Shown here: positions 26,750-35,000 of the stretch, piece by piece
Position numbering within the stretch: the first letter of the stretch is position 1
Layout: each line of letters opens with the position of its first letter
Origin: Dolomitihabitans soli
GTDB taxonomy: Bacteria; Actinomycetota; Actinomycetes; Streptosporangiales; Streptosporangiaceae
NCBI RefSeq assembly: GCF_022213955.1
Contig: NZ_JAKNTW010000001.1
Coordinates: forward strand, 992,001 to 1,056,000
Direction of reading: 5' to 3'
DNA length: 64,000 nt
Notes under the pieces: generated by a model
What the model was told of the DNA's origin: nothing
The model's input: only the letters and a program-made list of their open reading frames with translations
Database searches by the model: none
Translations under genes and position numbers: made by a program

Positions 26750-27933
26750 GCGACCACCCCGCTCTCCTTGAGGGCGGCGATCCGCTCGGTGGTGTAATCC
26801 AGCTCGGTGAGCACCTCGTCGGTGTCGTGGCCGAGCCGGCGTCCCGGCCACCGCACCGCGCCCGGCGTCTCCGACATCCTGAACGGCACGTTCTGTACGG
26901 TGACCGAGCCCAGTTCCTCGTCCGGCAGTTCGACGAAGGTGCCGAGCGCGGCGTACTGGGGGTCGGTCGCGATGTCGGTCACGTCATAGACGGGGGCGAC
27001 GGCCGCCTGGGCCGCCTCGAACTCCGCGATGACCTCCGCCGCGTCCCGCTGCCCGATCCACGAGGCGATGGCCTCGTCGAGTTCGTCGACGTGCGCGACC
27101 CGGCCGGCCCCGCTGGCGAACCACGGCTGCTCCACCAGGTCGGGCCTGCCGACCAGGGTGACCACCCGCTCGGCGATGCTCTGGGCGCTGGTCGAGACGG
27201 CCAGCCACCTGCCGTCCCGGCTGCGGTAGGTGTTGCGCGGCGCGTTGCTGGTCGACCGGTTGCCGGTCCGCTTCGGCACCACGCCGAGGGCCTGGTAAGC
27301 GGTCATCTGCGGCCCGAGGATCGCCAGGATCGGCTCGATGATCGCCATGTCGATGATCTGGCCGCGGCCGGTCCGCTCCCGGTTGTGCAGGGCGACCATG
27401 ACCGCGTAGGACATCGCCATGCCGGCGATGCCGTCCGCCAGGGCGAGCGGCGGCAGGGTGGGCGGGCCGTCCGGCTCGCCGGTCATCGCGGCGAATCCGC
27501 TCATGGCCTCGGCCAGCGTGCCGAACCCCGGCCGGCCGGACATCGGGCCGAACTGCCCGAACCCGGTCATCCGGGCCACCACCAGGCGGGGGTTGATCTC
27601 CAGCAGGTCGTCGGGCGCCAGCCCCCAGCGCTCCAGCGTGCCGGGCCTGAAGTTCTCGATGAGCACGTCGGAGCGTTCGGCGAGGCGGCGCAGGATCTCC
27701 TGCCCCTCGGCCTGCGAGAGGTCCACGGCGGCGGTGCGCTTGTTGCGTGAGAGCGACTTCCACCAGAGGCCGACGCCCTCGACCGCGGCGCCGTGCCCGC
27801 GCGACGGGTCGCCCCGCCTGGGGTGCTCGATCTTGATCACGTCGGCTCCGAAGTCGCCGAGCAACATCGCGGCCGATGGACCGGCGAACAGGGTCGCTAT
27901 GTCGATCACTCGGAGGTCGGAGAGGCTGGTCAT
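26746..27933 (-). CDS. CaiB/BaiF family CoA transferase
   Basis: 395 residues of the class III CoA transferase family: D-F-G-A-D-V-I-K-I-E-H-P (residues about 32-43), N-K-R-T-A-A-V-D-L, and the catalytic aspartate region in F-A-A-M-T-G-E-P-D-G-P-P. It moves CoA from a donor such as succinyl-CoA to an organic acid. It is first in a three- or four-gene minus-strand set and divergent from a GntR regulator. The ATG at 27933 has no Shine-Dalgarno site, so the message may be nearly leaderless. Confidence 0.88.
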   Translation of the reverse strand: MTSLSDLRVIDIATLFAGPSAAMLLGDFGADVIKIEHPRRGDPSRGHGAAVEGVGLWWKSLSRNKRTAAVDLSQAEGQEILRRLAERSDVLIENFRPGTLERWGLAPDDLLEINPRLVVARMTGFGQFGPMSGRPGFGTLAEAMSGFAAMTGEPDGPPTLPPLALADGIAGMAMSYAVMVALHNRERTGRGQIIDMAIIEPILAILGPQMTAYQALGVVPKRTGNRSTSNAPRNTYRSRDGRWLAVSTSAQSIAERVVTLVGRPDLVEQPWFASGAGRVAHVDELDEAIASWIGQRDAAEVIAEFEAAQAAVAPVYDVTDIATDPQYAALGTFVELPDEELGSVTVQNVPFRMSETPGAVRWPGRRLGHDTDEVLTELDYTTERIAALKESGVVA

Positions 27934-28022
27934 GAAGATGTAACTTATAAGAAATATGTCATACGTCAATGCCTCCCCTAGGTAATGCGGGAGAATGAGG
28001 ACCCTCCGCCCGAAGGAAAGTG
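27934..28022. promoter_or_regulatory. Divergent promoter region between CoA transferase and GntR genes
   Basis: An unusually A+T-rich patch (27934-27970) holds a perfect CTTATAAG palindrome and, read on the minus strand, TTGACG followed by AT-rich -10-like text ending about 10 bases before the CoA transferase start. A FadR-type (FCD) GntR protein often binds a short palindrome in its own divergent promoter, so this is the likely operator. A GAAGGAAA ribosome site serves the plus-strand gene. Confidence 0.45.
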
Positions 28023-28682
28023 ATGCAGACCAGCGAGCCGCGTCCTCCCACGAGCAAGGCCGAATACGTCTACAGCGTGCTTCTCGACGAGATCCGCACC
28101 GCACGCATCCCCGGCGGCACCGCGCTGCGCGCCGCCGCCGTCGCCCAGCGGCTCGGCGTCTCGGTCACCCCTGTGCGCGAGGCGCTGCGCCGCCTGGAGA
28201 AGGACCGGCTGATCAGTTACGAGGCCCATCACGGCGCGACCGTCGTCGATCTGCACGACGACGCGCTGGAGGAGTTCTACGGCGTGCGCGCCGTACTCGA
28301 AGGGCTGGGCACCCGGCTCGCCGCGTCCCGGATCACCGAGGCCGAGCTCGCGGGGCTCTGGGAACTGCACGAGGCGATGGCCGCCGACGCCTCGAACGGC
28401 AGGAACGACCGCCTCGCCGACCAGAGCCAGGACTTCCACCTGCGGATCGTCGACATCGGCGGGCCCGCGTTCCTCGGGCAGCACGCCCGTGCGGTGCGCA
28501 ACAGCTTCCCCGTGCCCGCCGGCGTCTCCCTGTGGCTCGACGACACCCTCGCCCGAGGGCACCTGGACGCGCACGCGCGCATCCTGCGCGCCCTCGGCGA
28601 GGCCGACGGACCGGCCGCGGAACACATCATGATCGAACACGTCCAGGCCGGCGCCGCCCACCGGAGCGCCACCCGCTCCTAG
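28023..28682 (+). CDS. GntR family transcriptional regulator (FadR/FCD subfamily)
   Basis: 219 residues. The N-terminal winged helix (about residues 8-75) has the GntR text A-A-A-V-A-Q-R-L-G-V-S-V-T-P-V-R-E-A-L-R-R-L. The C-terminal FCD effector domain begins near residue 80 and has candidate metal-binding histidines in Q-D-F-H-L-R-I-V and E-H-I-M-I-E-H. It is divergent from the CoA transferase, so it probably represses that operon until the organic acid or its CoA ester is present. GTG at 28020 is a possible earlier start. Confidence 0.88.
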   Translation: MQTSEPRPPTSKAEYVYSVLLDEIRTARIPGGTALRAAAVAQRLGVSVTPVREALRRLEKDRLISYEAHHGATVVDLHDDALEEFYGVRAVLEGLGTRLAASRITEAELAGLWELHEAMAADASNGRNDRLADQSQDFHLRIVDIGGPAFLGQHARAVRNSFPVPAGVSLWLDDTLARGHLDAHARILRALGEADGPAAEHIMIEHVQAGAAHRSATRS

Positions 28683-28692
28683 CCCCCGTCAG

Positions 28693-28720
28693 GCGGCGGG
28701 CCCACCCCGGCCCGCCGCCG
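28693..28720. terminator. Bidirectional hairpin terminator
   Basis: A perfect 11-bp stem (GGCGGCGGGCC / GGCCCGCCGCC) with a 6-base loop lies between the convergent GntR and symporter genes. Confidence 0.75.
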
Positions 28721-28773
28721 TCACCAGCGGGCCCCCCGGCCCGCCACCCGGTTCATCCGCGGGACCGGCGAGT

Positions 28774-30294
28774 TCAGCCCGCCCGTCCGGCGGGCTCCGC
28801 CACGACGTCGCTGCTCAGCGAGTCGATCAGGGCGTCCGACTCGGCCCGCCGCCACGGCGCCACCAGACCCATGACGACGAACACCAGGAGCGAGCACAGC
28901 ACGGGGCCCGCCACCTCCACGGTGATCTTCCAGTCGCCGCTGAGCGCCGTCACCTGAGCGGTGAACACGTACTTGATCAGCACGAAGACCACCAGGCCCG
29001 TCGCCCACGAGGAGATCGCGGCGCTGGGCCCGCACCGGCGGAACAGCGGCAGCATGCCCAGCAGCATGGGGATCGCGATCGGCCCGACCAGCGCGCCGAA
29101 CCACAGGATGAGCAGGCCGAGCACGCCGCCGAAGCTCTCGGCGGTCAGCGCGATGCCCATCGACAGCGCGATGAAGAGGAAGGTGGACACCCGTCCGGCC
29201 AGCAGTTCCGAGGCGGGCGTGATCTGGCGGGCGCGCTTCCACACCGCGGGGATGATGTCGCGGATGACCACCGAGGAGATCGCGTTGGCGTCGGAGGACG
29301 TCATCGCCATCGTGTGCGCGAACATCCCGGCGAGCACGAGCCCGATCAGGCCGCTGGGCAGGAGTTCCTGGGTCAGCAGGGCGTACGACTGCTCGGGTGC
29401 GGTCAGTCCGGGAAGCAGGACGGGTGCCGCCCACATCGGGAAGAAGAGGATGAGCGGCCAGAACAGGTACAGGCTCGCCGAGAAGAGCGCCGCCCGGCGG
29501 GCGGAGTCACCGGTCGGCGCGGCGATGAAACGCTGCGCCAGGTTCCACGTGCCACCGTTGTACGACAGCGTGTTGATCAGCAGATAGACCAGTACGAAGC
29601 CCATGGTGTACTGCCCGTTGAACGGCTGGCCGTGCCCCTCGGGGAGCTTGTCCCACAACGTCCACACGGTGGGCAGGCCGTCCAGCCGGGAGAGCACCGC
29701 GACGAACAGCGTGATCCCGGCGATGAGCTGGATGATGAACTGGCCGAGGTCGGTGAGCGCGTCGGCCCACAGACCGCCGATGGTGGAGTAGATGAGGGTG
29801 ACCCCGCCGGTGAGCAGTACGCCCCAGGCGATCGGCACCCCCGCGAAGATCTGGAGCAGCAGGGCCGTCGCCGCCCATTTGGCGCCGACGTCGAAGACCT
29901 TCAGCGCCGTGCCGCTCCAGGCGAGGACCTGCTGCGCGGGCACGTTGTACCTGGTGGCCAGGTATTCGAGCGGGGAGATGATGCCGAGCCGTTGCCGCAG
30001 ACGCGGCCACCTGGGCGCGAACACGAACGCCCCGACGACCATCGCGAAGGTGATGCCGATCGCCCACCAGATGTAGAGGGTGAAGCCAGCGGTGTAGGCG
30101 ATCGCCGCGTAGCCGACGAACACCGCCGAACTGTAGCCCGACATGTGGTGGGAGATGCCGGACAGCCACCAGGGCAGTTTGCCGCCGGCGGTGAAGAAGT
30201 CCCTCGCGTTGTGAACCCGGGACTTGGCCCACACGCCGATCACGATCATGAGGACGAAGTAACCGCAGATCACGAGCCAGTCGAGAAAACCCAT
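28774..30294 (-). CDS. Sodium:solute symporter (SSS family)
   Basis: 506 residues and about thirteen transmembrane helices. The SSS core is visible in F-F-T-A-G-G-K-L-P-W-W-L-S-G and S-G-Y-S-S-A-V-F-V-G-Y-A-A, followed by R-Y-N-V-P-A-Q-Q-V-L-A-W. The ATG has an AGGAGATCTC leader. It lies 55 bp downstream of nagA on the same strand, inside the amino-sugar cluster, so uptake of an N-acetylated amino sugar or related compound with Na+ is the best guess. Some SSS members carry sialic acid, but no nanA is present. Confidence 0.88.
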   Translation of the reverse strand: MGFLDWLVICGYFVLMIVIGVWAKSRVHNARDFFTAGGKLPWWLSGISHHMSGYSSAVFVGYAAIAYTAGFTLYIWWAIGITFAMVVGAFVFAPRWPRLRQRLGIISPLEYLATRYNVPAQQVLAWSGTALKVFDVGAKWAATALLLQIFAGVPIAWGVLLTGGVTLIYSTIGGLWADALTDLGQFIIQLIAGITLFVAVLSRLDGLPTVWTLWDKLPEGHGQPFNGQYTMGFVLVYLLINTLSYNGGTWNLAQRFIAAPTGDSARRAALFSASLYLFWPLILFFPMWAAPVLLPGLTAPEQSYALLTQELLPSGLIGLVLAGMFAHTMAMTSSDANAISSVVIRDIIPAVWKRARQITPASELLAGRVSTFLFIALSMGIALTAESFGGVLGLLILWFGALVGPIAIPMLLGMLPLFRRCGPSAAISSWATGLVVFVLIKYVFTAQVTALSGDWKITVEVAGPVLCSLLVFVVMGLVAPWRRAESDALIDSLSSDVVAEPAGRAG

Positions 30295-30349
30295 GAGATC
30301 TCCTGTGATGCGTCAGGGGGACACCGCCCGGCGCCCGGGCGGCGGATGA

Positions 30350-31480
30350 TCACGCTTCGTACACCACCTCGCCCCGTGCGAAGGTTCGCCGCACGGAGAG
30401 GCCACGGGTGGTGACGATCAGGTCCGCCGCCGCGCCTGGGGAGATCTCGCCGCGGTCGTGCAGCCCGAGCAGCCGAGCCGGGTTGGCGGCGGCGAGCCGT
30501 ACCGCGGTGGGGAGGTCCACCTCCGTGCCGGCGAGCGCCCAGGCGACGCAGTCCATCAGGGAGCGGCCCGACCCGGCCAGCAGGTTCCCGCCCGACATGG
30601 TCAGCCGCCCGTCCTCGTGGCACGTTATCCGGCCGCCGACGGGCGTGGTGTACTCGCCCGGCGGGCATCCGGCCAGCGCCACCGAATCGCTGACCAGCAC
30701 CGACCGTTCGATTCCCTTCGCGCGCAGCATGGCCGTGAACGTGTCGGCCGGCAGGTGGTGCCCGTCGGCGATGAACGTCGCGGTGAGCCGGTCGTCGGCG
30801 AGCTGGGCCCAGATGTAGTTGGGATGGCGGGGGATCACCGCGTGCGCGCCGTTGCCCAGGTGCGTGCAGAGCCGGGCGCCGGCGGCCACCGCGGCGGCGA
30901 TGTCCTCGCGGGAGGCGGCGGTGTGCCCGATCGACGCGATCGTCCCCTGCCGGGCCAGCTCGGAGATGTAGTCGGCGGCGCCCGCCCGCTCGGGTGCGAG
31001 CGTGACGATCCGCACCAGCCCGCCGCAGGCCCGCTGCCAGCGCCCGAACTCGCCGAGGTCGGGATCGCGCAGGTGACGCGCGTCGTGCGCGCCCCTCGGC
31101 CCGTCCTCCGGCGACAGATACGGCCCTTCGACATGGATCCCCGGTACGGCGTGCCGTACCAGCGGGTCGGCGTCGCGGGCGCTCGCGATCACGCGGAGCG
31201 CCTCGACGATCTTGTCCTCCGGCGCGGTGATCACCGTGGGGAGCACCGTCGTCACGCCGCGCTTCCAGAGGGCGTGGACCAGCGCCGTGACCTCGTCCGC
31301 CGTGACCCCGTCGGCGTTGACGTCGAACCCCGCGTACCCGTTGACCTGAATGTCCACCAGGCCGGGAAGGATGAGCAGGTCGGGCGCGCCCGGATGCGGG
31401 GTCACGGAGACGATCCGGCCGCCGGCCACCTCGACGCGCACCCGCCGGCCGTCCGCGAGGGCGCCCTCGACGGCGGTCAA
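30350..31480 (-). CDS. nagA: N-acetylglucosamine-6-phosphate deacetylase
   Basis: A 376-residue amidohydrolase. Family residues are present: I-L-P-G-L-V-D-I-Q-V-N-G, G-I-H-V-E-G-P-Y (metal Glu), the histidine in S-I-G-H-T-A-A-S, T-H-L-G-N-G-A-H, and the catalytic aspartate in L-V-S-D-S-V-A-L-A-G. It makes glucosamine-6-phosphate and acetate. The TTG at 31480 overlaps the previous stop as TTGA and has AGGGGG 5 bases upstream. An upstream in-frame extension to 31828 overlaps the preceding gene and is not coding. Confidence 0.93.
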   Translation of the reverse strand: MTAVEGALADGRRVRVEVAGGRIVSVTPHPGAPDLLILPGLVDIQVNGYAGFDVNADGVTADEVTALVHALWKRGVTTVLPTVITAPEDKIVEALRVIASARDADPLVRHAVPGIHVEGPYLSPEDGPRGAHDARHLRDPDLGEFGRWQRACGGLVRIVTLAPERAGAADYISELARQGTIASIGHTAASREDIAAAVAAGARLCTHLGNGAHAVIPRHPNYIWAQLADDRLTATFIADGHHLPADTFTAMLRAKGIERSVLVSDSVALAGCPPGEYTTPVGGRITCHEDGRLTMSGGNLLAGSGRSLMDCVAWALAGTEVDLPTAVRLAAANPARLLGLHDRGEISPGAAADLIVTTRGLSVRRTFARGEVVYEA

Positions 31481-32967
31481 CGCGTCCCCCTCAGGGCGAG
31501 GGACCGCGCCGTGTCCTTGACCAGTTCGCCGGCCTCGGGCAGGAAGACGGCCGGCAGCCCGTAGGCGCGGTGCGCCTCCAGAATCTCGTAGCCGCCCTCC
31601 GCGTAGTGGGTCGCGGGGTAGGGCAGGTATCCGGGGACGCCGCCGGTGTAGCCCGCGACGAGCAGGGCCGGGTCGTCCAGCTCGGCACGCAGGTCGAGGG
31701 CCAGGTCCACGAACGGCTCGCAGGGCAGGAAGACCAGCGGCACGCCGGCCCACCTGTGCACCGCCACCGGCACCTCGACCGACACCGGAACAGGACCGTC
31801 CAGACACTCCCGCGCCCACCGCGCCCACGCCATGGCCACCCCTGCGGGCATCGGGTCGGTCAACGGGTCGGACACCGCCTGGAACACCACGCCGGCCTCG
31901 GACGCCGGGTCGGATCCGGGCGCCTCCTCGGTCTCCGGCGTCGCGCTGGGCGTGGACTCCGGTTCGAAGTCCGCCGGGGACGTCGGCTCGGACGCGGACT
32001 CGGACGCGGGCTCGGACGCGGGCTCGGACGCGGGCTCGGACGTGCCGCCGGTTCCCAGGCGCTCCCAGTCTCGCAGCCAGGCGCGGAGCGTGTCGGACGA
32101 GGGCGGCGGGCCGAGGGGCAGTTCGACGTTCTCGGCCGCCACCTCCACCGGTCCGGGGCCGGCGGGGGCGGCCTCCCGTGCGGCGGCGACGGCCGCCTCG
32201 CCCACCAGCCTGCCGATGCGTTCGGCCGCCTGGAAGGTACGGCCGGCGTCCGGGGTCCCGCGCAGGCTGTCGGCCGCGGCGTGCCCGGTGTTGAGCTGGC
32301 CGCAGCAGCCCTGCAGGAACAGCGCGACCCCGCCGAGCGCCTGCGCCGTGTGCCGCCGCGCGTACCCCGGCCAGTCGGCCGTGACCTGGAGATTGTCCGG
32401 GCCGAGCGTCACGGGGTGACAGGCGTGCGAGAAGACCGTGGCGATCGTCTCACCGTCGGGCCGGGCCAGCCGTACGACGGGGACGGCCGGGTCGGTGACG
32501 GTTCCGCCGCGCCGGTTGAACGCGACACCGGGGAGCTGCCCGCATCCCCGGTGCAGTACGGCGGGCGCCAGCCGGGCGACCGCCTCGGCCCCGGCCTGGG
32601 CGATCCGCTCGCAGGCCGCCGCCACGTAGGCGGGATCGGCGAAGCCGCCGATGCCGCCACGGGTCACGGCCGGTCCGCCGTGCGTGTGGGTGACGGCGAC
32701 GGCCACGTGCGCCGCGGGCACGCCGGTACGGGCGCTCACGTCGCGGGCGATCAGCCTGGCGGTCTCCGGATCGAGCGCGATGAGGTCGGCCGCGATCACC
32801 ACGGAGGTGTTCCGGTCGTCGGCCACCGCCACGGCCGTCGCCGACAAGGGATCGTGCGCTCCGGTGGAGACGGCTCGCCGCGCCGCGAATCCGGCCATGG
32901 ATCCACCCGGCGGCGGCGTGATGTCGGTCACCGCGGCCCCGGCCCGCAGGGACCCCCGCGCGGTCAC
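31477..32967 (-). CDS. Neutral/alkaline ceramidase-like protein with acidic repeat insert
   Basis: 496 residues, N-terminal-domain type of the neutral ceramidase family: R-A-G-A-A-V-T-D-I-T-P-P at the start, V-A-V-T-H-T-H-G-G-P (zinc histidines), and F-S-H-A-C-H-P-V-T-L-G-P and F-L-Q-G-C-C-G-Q-L-N further on. No signal peptide is seen, so it is probably cytosolic. Residues about 308-355 are a low-complexity S-E-P-A repeat. GTG start, 4-bp overlap with the SIS gene. Its place among amino-sugar genes suggests an amidase-like step on an N-acylated sugar derivative rather than on ceramide, but this is inference. Confidence 0.78.
   Translation of the reverse strand: MTARGSLRAGAAVTDITPPPGGSMAGFAARRAVSTGAHDPLSATAVAVADDRNTSVVIAADLIALDPETARLIARDVSARTGVPAAHVAVAVTHTHGGPAVTRGGIGGFADPAYVAAACERIAQAGAEAVARLAPAVLHRGCGQLPGVAFNRRGGTVTDPAVPVVRLARPDGETIATVFSHACHPVTLGPDNLQVTADWPGYARRHTAQALGGVALFLQGCCGQLNTGHAAADSLRGTPDAGRTFQAAERIGRLVGEAAVAAAREAAPAGPGPVEVAAENVELPLGPPPSSDTLRAWLRDWERLGTGGTSEPASEPASEPASESASEPTSPADFEPESTPSATPETEEAPGSDPASEAGVVFQAVSDPLTDPMPAGVAMAWARWARECLDGPVPVSVEVPVAVHRWAGVPLVFLPCEPFVDLALDLRAELDDPALLVAGYTGGVPGYLPYPATHYAEGGYEILEAHRAYGLPAVFLPEAGELVKDTARSLALRGTR
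31990..32037 (-). repeat. 12-bp tandem repeat inside the ceramidase-like gene
   Basis: Four units of GGACGCGGRCTC (the first with A, the others with G) encode repeated S-E-P-A/S on the minus strand; flanking text continues with degenerate Ser/Glu/Pro codons. The unit length keeps the frame, so copy number can change without breaking the gene. Confidence 0.85.
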
Positions 32968-33728
32968 AGCCACCGGACCCGGCCGCGGAAGCGGTGCAGG
33001 AACAGGGCGTTGCTCTCGTCGCCGCCGGGGGCGTTCCCGCTGCGCCACACGTCGGGGGCCGCGCCGCGTTCCGCCAGGGTCGTGATGGCGGCGGCCATCA
33101 GGCAGTTGAGCGCGTAGGCGTTCGCGAACGTGGAGATCGCGCCGACCCGTTCGCCGACGCCCTCGATGTCCAGGACCGCGTCGCCGATCGGCACCTTGGT
33201 GTCGATGTGCTCGTCCACGATGTCGTGCAGGTTGTGCTTCGACGGGTGCCGCGCCGGGTGGCCGGGCGCGGTCGCGTCGGCGTGCTCCCGCGAGGAGACC
33301 CCGATGACCAGCGCGCCGTTGCTCCGGGCGGTCAGCGCCGCGTCGATCAGGGCGGAGTTGATCCCGTACGCGTTGACGAGGATGAGCAGGTCGCCCTCGC
33401 CGATCCGGTTGTCCTCGATCACCAGCGTGCCGTACCCGGGGGTGCGCTCCATGGCCATCGAGCGCAGCGCGCCGCCGGACAGCAGCGTGCCCTCGTCGAG
33501 GATCGCGCTCACGTTGACCAGCCCACCGGCGCGGAAGAACACCTCCTGCGCGGCCAGGTTGGAATGACCGCCGGGCCCGTAGACGTAGATCAGCCGGTCC
33601 CGGCCGGCCTGGTCGGCGACGAGTTCGGCGGCCCTGGCGATGGCCGGGGCCTCCTCCGCCTCGATCCTGCCGAGCAGGTCGACGACCCGTTCGAGGTAGG
33701 CCCGCATCAGCGCGGTGTGTTCCGTCAC
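32964..33728 (-). CDS. SIS-domain phosphosugar-binding protein (UPF0309-like)
   Basis: 254 residues forming one long SIS domain with the phosphosugar loop Y-V-Y-G-P-G-G-H-S-N (near residue 48), G-V-S-S-R-E-H, and the C-terminal N-A-Y-A-L-N-C-L-M-A. SIS proteins bind or isomerise phosphosugars. It is first in the minus-strand arm of the amino-sugar regulon, with a GTG start and GAGGAA upstream. It may isomerise or bind the phosphorylated intermediate that precedes NagA. The exact reaction is unknown. Confidence 0.83.
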   Translation of the reverse strand: MTEHTALMRAYLERVVDLLGRIEAEEAPAIARAAELVADQAGRDRLIYVYGPGGHSNLAAQEVFFRAGGLVNVSAILDEGTLLSGGALRSMAMERTPGYGTLVIEDNRIGEGDLLILVNAYGINSALIDAALTARSNGALVIGVSSREHADATAPGHPARHPSKHNLHDIVDEHIDTKVPIGDAVLDIEGVGERVGAISTFANAYALNCLMAAAITTLAERGAAPDVWRSGNAPGGDESNALFLHRFRGRVRWL

Positions 33729-33804
33729 GGTCGTCGTTCCTCACAGTCGGTTCACGCCGGTTGCGCTCGCCTGAGGACGTCCCTCTGGGTGACGGCGCAG
33801 CAAA

Positions 33805-33818
33805 TGAAATCGATTGCA
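33805..33818. promoter_or_regulatory. LacI-type operator upstream of the SIS-nagA operon
   Basis: TGAAATCGATTGCA matches the LacI/GalR consensus TGNAANCGNTTNCA at every fixed position. It sits 77 bp upstream of the SIS-gene start and 85 bp downstream of the LacI gene's stop. A second full match lies at 34954. Confidence 0.75.
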
Positions 33819-33902
33819 GGAATTTAAACGCCGGTTCGGCTCCGGTCAAGGGGGTGGCGGCCCTGGTCTTCGTTAAATCTGTGCAAACCGGACCCGGCGG
33901 CC

Positions 33903-34907
33903 TCAGCCGGCGCGGGCCGGGCCGGTCGAGTCGCGCGGGGTGAACACGCCGGGCAGCCGCTTGTGCGCGGGCGCCCCCTCCGGTGCCTCGATCTCCCTGG
34001 TCAGCACCTCGACCGCGACCCGTCCGAGGTCGTCCATGGGCGCGGTGACGGTGGACAGGCGGGGCGTCACCGCCTGCGCGAGGAGCACGTCGTCGCACCC
34101 GACGATGCTCCGGTCGGCGGGGATGGCCACGCCCTGCCCGGCGAGCTCGGCGATGACCCCGCACGCCATCAGGTCGTCGAAGGCGAAGGCCGCCGTGGCG
34201 TCCGTCCGGAGCAGCGCCTCGCCGGCCCGCCGTCCGCCCTTGTAGGTGGCGCGGAACGGTCCCAGCTCGACGAGCCGCACGTCCCGGCCGCGCGCCCAGC
34301 GGCGGATCGCCTGGGAGCGCCGGGCCGCGGCCCACGACGCGCTCGGGCCTGCCAGCAGGGCGAAGGTCCGGTGGCCGAGCCCGTACAGGTGCTCGCCGGC
34401 GTCGAAGAGGGCGGCGGTGTTGTCGCAGATCACCGAGGACAGATCGCGCTGGACCCGGTTGAGCAGGACGAACGGCATGTCCCTGGCCGCCTCCCTGAGC
34501 GCGGAGGCCGGTGCCCGCGGCGAGGCGACGAGCACGCCGTCCACCCTGCCGCGCAACCGCGCGACCAGCCGTACCTCGGCGGCGGCGCTCTCCTCGGCGT
34601 CGATGAGCATGACCGGGCTGTCCACCCGGTCGGCCGCCCGCTGGATCGCCCGCACGAGCAGCGGGAAGAACGGGTTGGTGATGTCGGGGACGAGCAGGCC
34701 GATCATCCCGGCCCGCCCCGTCACCAGGCCGCGCGCCGCTGAGCTGGGCTGATAGCCGAGTTCTGCGGCGGCGGCGAGGACCCGGTCGCGCACGGGGGCG
34801 CTGACCAGCTCCGGGCGGTTGAACGCCCGTGACACCGTGGCGGGCGAGACCCCGCACATCGTGGCGATGGAGTAGATCGTCGCCCGGCTCACTCCGCGCT
34901 CCTTCAT
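33903..34907 (-). CDS. LacI family transcriptional regulator of the amino-sugar cluster
   Basis: 334 residues. The N-terminal helix-turn-helix is A-T-I-Y-S-I-A-T-M-C-G-V-S-P-A-T-V-S-R-A-F-N (split motif; about residues 8-30), followed by the hinge. A periplasmic-binding-type effector domain follows (L-L-V-P-D-I-T-N-P-F-F-P, then F-A-F-D-D-L-M-A-C-G). It lies between the SIS-nagA operon and the divergent epimerase-nagB pair. Both operators match its family, so it is probably the local repressor, released by an amino-sugar phosphate or free sugar. The ATG at 34907 was chosen over an upstream ATG without a ribosome site. Confidence 0.88.
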   Translation of the reverse strand: MKERGVSRATIYSIATMCGVSPATVSRAFNRPELVSAPVRDRVLAAAAELGYQPSSAARGLVTGRAGMIGLLVPDITNPFFPLLVRAIQRAADRVDSPVMLIDAEESAAAEVRLVARLRGRVDGVLVASPRAPASALREAARDMPFVLLNRVQRDLSSVICDNTAALFDAGEHLYGLGHRTFALLAGPSASWAAARRSQAIRRWARGRDVRLVELGPFRATYKGGRRAGEALLRTDATAAFAFDDLMACGVIAELAGQGVAIPADRSIVGCDDVLLAQAVTPRLSTVTAPMDDLGRVAVEVLTREIEAPEGAPAHKRLPGVFTPRDSTGPARAG

Positions 34908-34953
34908 GTCCCCACGCCCAGTTGACCGGAGTACTCTAGCGAACCACAATCTA

Positions 34954-34967
34954 TGCAATCGCTTTCA
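34954..34967. promoter_or_regulatory. LacI-type operator upstream of the epimerase-nagB operon and lacI
   Basis: TGCAATCGCTTTCA also matches TGNAANCGNTTNCA in full. It lies 34 bp before the epimerase start and 47 bp from the divergent lacI start, so it can control both. Confidence 0.75.
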
Positions 34968-35000
34968 TTGAATCCTGCCCGGACGGCAGGGAGGGGGAAC

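Noticed and set aside
31477-34857. A single 1126-codon open frame on the minus strand
   Set aside because: It reads through the lacI and SIS regions in a wrong frame (Arg/Gly-rich text). Only 31477-32967 encodes recognisable protein.
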